Assembly: GCF_002878395.1 (NCBI RefSeq)
Contig: NC_061114.1
Location: 143,937,167 to 144,001,166 of the forward strand
Reading direction: 5' to 3'
Length of the DNA stretch: 64,000 nucleotides
Source: Capsicum annuum
Lineage: Eukaryota; Streptophyta; Magnoliopsida; Solanales; Solanaceae
Below are positions 57,515 through 64,000 of this stretch, in pieces; position 1 is the first letter of the stretch, and each line of letters opens with the position of its first letter. Below the pieces are notes generated by a model. The model ran no database searches. It was not told where the DNA came from and saw only the letters and a list, made by a program, of their open reading frames with translations. Both the position numbers and the translations under genes were made by a program.

Positions 57515-58936
57515 TGGGAAATAAATGTGGGTACTAGGACTTCATGTCCTCTTCTGCCTCCCAAGTAGATTCCTCAGACTTTTGGTTCCTCCATAGAACC
57601 TTCACCAAAGCCACTTATTTTGTTTACAACCGAAGAACTTGCCGATACAAGATCTATATCGAGACCTTCTCACTGGACATAGAATCTGAGATTCCAACAT
57701 CTATCGAGGGAAAAATCAAGGAAAGATAACCCATACACTTTCGCAATATAGACACATGGAAAATCATGTGAATGGAGTCCATACTAGATGGAAAATCCAA
57801 CACATAGGAAACATTGCCAACCTTCTTCACAATTAATTAACCAACATATCAGGTACTAAGCTTCCCTTTTTATAGAATTGTATCACTCTCTTCATAGCAG
57901 ATACTTTCAAGAATACCTAATCACCTACACTAAACTCTAAGTCCTTACTCGTCACATCCATATAGGACATTTTGTGACTTTGAGCGGTTTTAAACTTATC
58001 ATGAATCACCTTCACCTTATTTAAGGCTTGGTGAACTACATTGATGCCAAGAAACTTACCCTCACCTACTTTGTACCACCCAATAGAAGATTGACATCTC
58101 CTACCATACAATGCTTCGAAAGATGCCATGCCAATACCAGAGTGGTAACTATTATTATAGGCAAACTCAATCTAAGGCAAATGGTCATACCAACTACCAC
58201 CATAATCAATTACATAAGTCTGCAACATATCCTCTAAAGTTTAGATAGTTCTCTCTCCTAGACCATCTATTTATAGGTGGAAAGCGGTACTAATGCACAC
58301 TCTAGTACCTAAACCCCTTTGGAATGACTTCCAAAAGTGGGACAAAAATGTAGGACCACGATTCAAGATTATAGACACCGAGGATAGTGCAACTTTACAA
58401 TATCCTTTAGGAAATAACTTAGCGTAGTCTTCCATTAAGAAATTTGTTCTCATAAGGAAAAAATGGGTAGACTTTGTAATTCTATCAACAATGACCCAAA
58501 TGGAATCATATTGATTTTTGAGACCTAGGAAGACTGTTAATGAAATTCATATTAATCGATTCAAACTTCAACTAGGGCAACAAAATCTATAGGTATAGGC
58601 CACCAGGACATAAGTGCTCAACCTTTACTTGGTTGTACACCATACACATAGCCACATGTCTAGCAACATTACACTTTATATTATTCCACTAATAAAACTC
58701 TCTAAATTCAAGGTTTATCTTGGTGGAATTGGGGTGAATACCTTAACATGCTCTATGAGTCTCGGCCATGACCTATCCCTTAATCCAGCGACATCGGGAA
58801 CACATAACTTAACTTGGTACCTCAAGATACCAACACCACCAATCAAAAATTCTGCAACCATTTGTTGACCCACATTAATCTTGATCTTCATCAATTTGGG
58901 ATCCAAGACTTGCTTTTCCTTTATTTGAAACAACAA
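57515..58936 (-). pseudogene. Integrase with chromodomain-like end
   Basis: In minus order: EKQVLDPKLMKIKINVGQQM and GGVGILRYQVKLCVPDVAGL (58,715-58,936), then a decayed zinc region. The core follows with IVDRITKSTHFFLMRTNF (first Asp) and SIILNRGPTFLSHFWKSF, where the family's SDRG is LNRG, so the second catalytic Asp is Asn. MASFEALYGRRCQSSIGWYK lies at 57,917-58,129, and the end has VLWRNQKSEESTWEAEEDMK then YPHLFP (57,515-57,605). Stops and frameshifts break it into four stretches. Confidence 0.8.
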
Positions 58937-59099
58937 GAGACGATCAAGATAACGAATTCACAAACAGTCCACCATCTTTGGATTCTGCAAGTGGAACTCC
59001 AAGATTTGCCAACCGGTGAATATCTCTTACTAATTGTTGCATATCCTCAATAATATGGGATAAACATCCCATAGACTATCTACTAAGAGTGTCGGTAAC

Positions 59100-59609
59100 T
59101 GCAATCGTCTTATCGGGATGGTAATGAAGACTCATAGCATAGACTTTCAATAGCTCAAGAAACCTTCTCTATCGGAGAATCAACTCTTTTTGAGTAAACA
59201 CATATTGGAGGCCCTTATGATCAAAAAATATATCGACATAAAAACCATAAGGATAATTTCATAAAATTTTCAAAGGATAGATCACAACTAATAATTCTAA
59301 GTAATGGGCAGGGTAGTTCTTTTTGTGAACTTTTAATTTCTTGGAAGCATAGGTTACCACCCTACCATGTTGCATCAACACAAAACCAAGACCAACTCGA
59401 GAAGCATTACAATAAACCACAAAACCATTACTACCCTCGGGCAAAGTCAAAATCAGAGCCAAAGTCAATTTATATTTCAACTTCTCAAAACTACCTTTAC
59501 AAGCATCAAACCATAAGAACTTGACCTTCTTTTGGGATAATTTGGTCATCGGGGCAGCTATAGTGGAGAAACACTCTACAAACCTTCTATAATAATCAGC
59601 TAGACCCAA
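59100..59609 (-). pseudogene. RT connection and RNase H
   Basis: 116 codons stay open from MGLADYYRRFVECFSTIAAP through KKVKFLWFDACKGSFEKLKY to GFVVYCNASRVGLGFVLMQH and KKNYPAHYLELLVVIYPLKI. In the family the RNase H begins CDAS; here the first catalytic Asp is Asn (AAT). The next part (VDIFFDHKG-like, then QYVFTQKELILR-like) runs on in other frames to about 59,100. This copy does not have the 78-bp duplication seen at 35,176. Confidence 0.8.
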
Positions 59610-60392
59610 GAACTCTTGTTGGAGTTATAGGTCTAGGCCAATTCTTAACCACCATAATATTTTGGGGATCCACTATGATCCCTTCACTATAGATGAAATG
59701 ACCAAGAAAACCTATGACTTTCCACAAAAAGTCATACTTTGAGAAATTAGCATACAAACGATGATCCTTCAAAGTTTGTAACATGGCATGGAGGTGATCT
59801 ACATGTTTCGCCTTACTCTTACAATACACTAAAATGTCATCAATAAAGACAATGACAAGTATATCTAAGAACAGCCAAAAAACCCTATTCATCAAATCCA
59901 CAAGTAGAACCAGGGCTTTGGTCAACCTGAAGGACATGAAAAGAAACTCATGGTGACTATATTGGGTTTAAAGGCAGTATTAGGAATATATGTATACCTA
60001 ATTTTAAGTTGATGATAACCCGATCTAAGATCAATGTTTGAAAAATATTTTGCATCCTTAAGTTGATCGAATAAATCATCAATCCTAGGAAGAGGATAGT
60101 TGTTCTTTACTATCACATTATTCAACTAACGATAATCAATACACATATAAAGAAAACCATCCTTCTTGCGCTCAAACAACACGGGAGCACCCCAAAGAGA
60201 CACACTAGGCTGGATAAAACACTTATCTAAGAGGTCATTCAAATGCTTCTTAAGTTCTTTCAACAATGCCAAAGCTGTTCTATAAGGAGGGATAAAGATT
60301 GGACGAGTGTCTGGGGCAAGACCAATCCCAAAATAAATTTCCTTATTGGGAGAACACCAGAAGATCATTGGGAAACATCTCGAGAAACTCAT
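59610..60392 (-). pseudogene. Reverse transcriptase
   Basis: Three successive open stretches on the minus strand cover the whole domain. They are IPPYRTALALLKELKKHLND then IQPSVSLWGAPVLFERKKDG (60,126-60,392); [20 protein letters not shown] and SGYHQLKIR (59,922-60,125); and LVIVFIDDILVYCKSKAKHV and FLGHFIYSEGIIVDP (59,596-59,937). The FIDD active site is intact. Breaks between stretches are single-stop or frameshift changes. It is the best preserved RT in the window. Confidence 0.85.
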
Positions 60393-61010
60393 TTACCATG
60401 GGAACGGACTCTAGTGAAGTCTCTTCCCAGATAAAATCTTTAACTCAGACCAAATCATACAAACCCCCCCTCCCCTATTTGAAATCAACTTTCAGGCCTT
60501 GAGATAAGAAATAAACCTCCCCTTAGGCACTAAAGGACTACCTTCCCATATAATGACAAAATCAGTAGGGAATTTAGACATAACCCTACGGTCTTGTAAT
60601 CTAAGGAAGCATAGCAAGAGTTCAACTAATACATTCCAAAGATAACATCAAAATCAACCGTCTAACTATGTTAGGTCAACAAGAGTATCTCTATTACCAA
60701 TAGATATCACACACCACTTATAGAACTTTTTAACAATCATAGGGTATCCAACCAAGGTAGAAATAAAAAAGGAACCGACAGACTCTCAGGATCACAATCA
60801 AGTTGCATAACCACATATAGGGTCATATAAGAAAGACTAGACCCTAGATTAAGAAAATAATAAACATCAGGGAGAAAAGTCTCAACATACCTGGGACAGT
60901 ATAAGGAGACACCTCAAAATCCTTGCGAGTAGTAAATGCATACAAGCGGTTCCATCCAGCGCTGGTGCTAAAAATAAAAGCAGCAGCATACATAGTACCC
61001 TTTGGTGTAG
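60393..61010 (-). pseudogene. Aspartic protease relic
   Basis: Order and spacing fit the protease: TSAGWNRLYAF-like residues near 60,960, then a frame-shifted stretch where LLDPGSSLSYVTPYV is expected (only a FLIQGLVFLI-like trace is left), down to the RT linker. The active-site motif is not readable in one frame. Assignment rests mainly on position between knuckle and RT. Confidence 0.6.
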
Positions 61011-61079
61011 GATTAAAGGGAGTAGAAACAAAGGCCCTATTGTCCTAAGAAATTGCTAGAATGGGGAAATCATGCTATA

Positions 61080-62212
61080 TATGCCCAAGCTGACCATAAT
61101 GAAAGCATATGCCTCTCTCTTTATTACACTTACCATGATGACTTTGGCCACTGAATCTGCAAGAAGGGTGGGGTGGAGCCAACTGAGCACCACCAATCAA
61201 ATATTGGACACCTTGTGCCCGAGACCTACCACTAAACTAAGATCGATGATAACCCGATAACTTTGGATAAGAAGAGTGAATACTAGCAAAGGAGCACAAA
61301 CTTAAACTCCCATAATTATTTCATGGCCACTTGCCACTATTTCTACAACTAACCTTGGAAGGCCTAAACATTCTTCATTGTTTCTTACTAAGCATAACTT
61401 GATACTTTTTCTCATCTTCTACTTATTGCATAAACACAACCAAACTGAAAATCCATGTTCTCAATCAATAAGGATGCCTTGCTTTGAAGAACTAACTCAT
61501 TTGACAATCTTGAGACAAACATACGCATTCTAGCCTTCATGATAGAAACCATCTTAGGAGCATACCTTAACAATTGGTGGAATTCCTAGGCTTACTCTTG
61601 AACGAACATCCTCACTTACTTAAAGTTTACAAAATTTTTTGCCTTAGTTTCTCTCAACTCCTGAGGAAAGAAGCAGACAAGGAAGGCCTCAAAGAAATCT
61701 ACCTAAGAAGTTAGACTAGCATAAAAACAACCAGACAACTCCTAGGCTCTTCATACGACTGGTTTGCTACATTTTTCAATTGGTAGGAAGCAAGCTCAAA
61801 AGCCTCAATTTTTGAAGCATGCATGATTCAGAAGATCTTTTCCATTTCATCAATAAAGCAATAAGGATTTGCCTTAACCTTTGTACAAGAGAACATAAGA
61901 GGGATCAACCTCATAAATTGGCTAATTCTTGTGGCCTCAGAAGAAATAGTAGCTAGAAAACCACACCACGCTAGACAAGCTACCAAATTGAGTCAAAAGG
62001 TTGATGGAGCAATGAAACTCTACATTGGTAGCATCTCCTTGAGGATAATGAGGAGGAATACCGCTCTCATGAGTAGGGTTAGTGGGTGGAATGCCATGAG
62101 AATGGCCAGATGCCTTATCCCTAGCCTTGTTATGAACTCTAGAAGTTTGACGAGCTTTATCCATAGGACCCTCAGTAGTGTTTGCCTTAATCTTAGATCT
62201 CCTTTGAGGCAT
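61080..62212 (-). pseudogene. Gag of the LTR4 element
   Basis: The start is the ATG at 62,212 (MPQRRSKIKANTTEGP), with a clean start context after the leader. The N-terminal part stays open for 91 codons, but a frameshift separates it from the capsid core at 61,700-61,940 (ATRISQFMRLIPLMF-like, FIDEMEKIF-like, ELASYQLKNVANQSYEE-like). The knuckle at about 61,085-61,125 reads CFHYGQLGHI-HDF, keeping the first Cys and the His only. Basic and Gly/Ser-rich segments lie between. Non-functional. Confidence 0.8.
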
Positions 62213-62402
62213 GATCTAAAAAATAGCAAATAGAATAAGAGGAATTCAAGACCTTAAACTTTATATCTTGAGATTGAAACACAAGAAAGGGAAACATTTC
62301 CAAAAATGTCTCATAGCTTTTGTTTTATTAGTGTGGCATACTTCACACCCATAAAACAGACTCTACTTAACACGGTGTAGTGGACGCCCAACTAAGCATG
62401 AA
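62213..62402 (-). other. Leader of the LTR4 element
   Basis: Leader text on the minus strand (gagtctgttttatgggtgtg and on) matches those of the elements at 2,331-2,507 and 24,877-25,067. No gene. Confidence 0.6.
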
Positions 62403-62420
62403 CTTAGTATTTGATACCAA
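62403..62420 (-). other. Primer-binding site, TTGGTATCA type
   Basis: TTGGTATCAAATACTAAG on the minus strand, two bases after the LTR end TGTCA. The core is intact. Confidence 0.8.
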
Positions 62421-62422
62421 CT

Positions 62423-64000
62423 TGACATGCCCCAAACTTTAGGCCATGTCATATGGGCACCTTATGCACACATGTATCGGAGGTCACCCTGTAAGCTAAT
62501 AAGAACTTATCTTCACATCATAGGAGTCGAAGGAACTCCAATTCAAAAATTAAGATCGTAGAATATTATTATAATTCAACATTAGGTTCATAGTAATAAC
62601 TACCCCAGCCTAATTTCACAGTAGTTCACAATACCTCTATACAAAACTAAAGTCAATAAATGTATGTGTCTTGACAAGCCCTCAACTATAGCAAAACTAA
62701 GTCTTAAGAGACTAATCCTAAAGGTAAGGACTAAGAGATGAGTAGCTTTTTCATGTAAGGAAGCTCATCCCTTTAAGTAAATACATGAACCACTTATCGT
62801 CTAATCACTACGTAGGAAAATAAAAAGATGCTCTGGCACCTATATCGCATGGGGATGTAGCGTTAGGAGATGGTTAGTGGTTGGAAAACTATGATACAAC
62901 TCAACAAGAAATAAGATACATCATCAATTAACAAAAATTCAATATACATATATGGATCATAGTTCGACATATTCATACACTTATTCAAACATAAAGATAT
63001 ATCCCCTGCTAGTTAGTATATCAAGGTTCATCACCATTCTCAAGTATTCATTCATTAGATGCAAAATAGAGGCCTAAAATCTTCCACTCTTATAGATTAA
63101 TCATGCTTGATACACCACACACTTTAGTCATATTCATATTATCACTAGACCGGGGACTTTACCCATGTACACATATTCATTATGCTAAGGGCTTTAACCA
63201 TGCATGACATCTTTAATAAAATAGACTTTAGCCATACACATTCATCATTCAAATGAGGTACTTTATACACACACATTCATCTAGGCAAGCAACTCAAACC
63301 TCATGCCTGTTGGTTAGACAAGGGACTCTATCCATATGCCATATAGGGACTTTACCATAACCCTCTTCATGAAGCGAGATACTTTGACCTCAAGAGATCT
63401 TGTTAAGTAATAAACTCTAAGCCATATAATGGGGGAAGCGAATTGGACCTTAAGCCATAATGTATAGCAAGGGACTTTGACCTCAGGACATCACAACTAT
63501 CATTAGTTAATATTTGGGACTTTACCCTCTTGTCTATGCATCAATACACATTAAATACAATATTTAGGGACTTTACCAATTTAGCTAATTCAACACTAAA
63601 TAAGACCTCATGGTAATTATGGGAGCCTTTATTGTTCAACCATCTCAATAGTCCAATGACTTTATTAGATTCATCACACTATTTTTTAGTGGTCCTTGAT
63701 ACCCTCTCAAGACATTCATAGTCTAGTAGTATTCTCATACCACACTTTAGTTTGATAAACTATTCATGTTCATTTTCATATATGGGTCTGGAACTCCTTT
63801 TTGGTCATTTAGCATAACAAGGTTATCATCACACCTTACATGACTCACCACACTATAATCGTAACATTTATCAAATATTCATACTCATTGGCACATTTCC
63901 CTAGTTTAACACATCATCAATAATTGACTAGATAATTAACTTAGACATTTTTACAAACACCTTTTGTGCATACTTATATCAATGCCATTTTCAATGTAGA
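62423..64000 (-). repeat. 5' LTR of the LTR4 element, partial
   Basis: 1,578 bp of the LTR, from TGACATGCCCC onward, matching 54,281-55,880. The 'gggacttta' reiteration is at 63,140-63,530. The rest lies beyond the window. It has differences from the 3' LTR every few tens of bases, so the insertion is not very recent. Confidence 0.85.

Larger units (their letters stand above)
54281..64000 (-). mobile_element. Del-type element with 2.73-kb LTRs (family LTR4), cut by window edge
   Basis: A minus-strand element with 3' LTR (54,281-57,011), PPT, chromodomain-like motif, integrase, RNase H, RT, protease, gag, PBS and the beginning of the 5' LTR (62,423 onward). It sits in the Gag of the second Athila-type element. 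TCTGG (54,276-54,280) should be repeated at its far end, expected near 65,150 if the LTRs are equal. Coding parts carry stops, and catalytic residues are lost in RNase H and integrase. Confidence 0.85.

Noticed and set aside
61072..62233. Plus-strand open frames over the LTR4 gag (62, 100 codons)
   Set aside because: They are antisense shadows of the minus-strand Gag, which has clear knuckle and capsid motifs.
1..64000. CRISPR array, tRNA or rRNA genes, bacterial-type operators or riboswitches
   Set aside because: No regular repeat-spacer structure, no cloverleaf or rRNA-like stretch was seen. The sequence is plant repeat DNA, where such features are not expected.

Overview
The window is plant nuclear DNA made almost entirely of decayed, nested LTR retrotransposons. 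I found no host gene, tRNA, rRNA, CRISPR array or bacterial-type operon. Every recognisable coding stretch is a broken retroelement (or retrovirus-like) reading frame, full of stops and frameshifts. Two Ty3/gypsy lineages dominate. One is a Del/Tekay-type chromovirus group (gag with CCHC knuckle, protease, RT, RNase H, integrase, C-terminal chromodomain-like motif, PBS close to TTGGTATCA). The other is an Athila/Tat-type group (PBS close to TGGCGCCGTTGCCGGGGA, and a 3' ORF of the 'putative plant transposon protein' kind). The style of the LTRs and of the 3' ORF suggests a large-genome Solanaceae species (pepper, tobacco or tomato relatives) and pericentromeric-type heterochromatin. That assignment comes from remembered family likeness, not from a search.

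Layout. 1-4,913 (-): left-truncated Del-type element (RT, protease, gag, PBS, 5' LTR; family called LTR1 here). 4,914-8,225 (-): relic with two CCHC-like knuckles, best read as an endogenous Caulimoviridae-like or other gag-like sequence. 8,226-12,689 (-): 3' end of a Tat/Athila element (LTR, polypurine tract, 3' ORF). 12,690-42,988 (+): a deep nest. A long LTR (LTR3 copy 1) holds an Athila-type element without detectable polymerase (12,767-22,107) and an LTR2-gag-protease fragment (22,964-26,708). That fragment is itself interrupted by LTR3 copy 2, which contains a complete LTR5 Del-type element (27,780-39,422) and a reversed solo LTR2 (39,486-41,368). The LTR5 element's RT is split by a solo LTR1 (31,836-34,330).

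43,008-47,792 (-) repeats the order LTR2-gag-LTR3 in inverted orientation. 47,793-48,960 (-) is an integrase end with its polypurine tract against that LTR2. 48,965-51,7xx is a patchwork of truncated LTR5 (+), LTR3 (-) and LTR5-like (-) pieces. 51,8xx-54,280 (+) is the LTR, PBS and gag of a second Athila-type element. It is cut by a Del-type element with 2.73-kb LTRs (LTR4, minus strand) running from 54,281 off the right edge.

Within an intact element these parts would act in one cycle: LTR-driven RNA, Gag particle, protease, tRNA-primed reverse transcription from PBS and PPT, and integration. Nothing here looks able to do so autonomously. Family names LTR1-LTR5 are labels for this report only. 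Boundaries come from reading matching copies by eye and are good to a few bases where TG/CA ends or target duplications are stated, and to tens of bases elsewhere.
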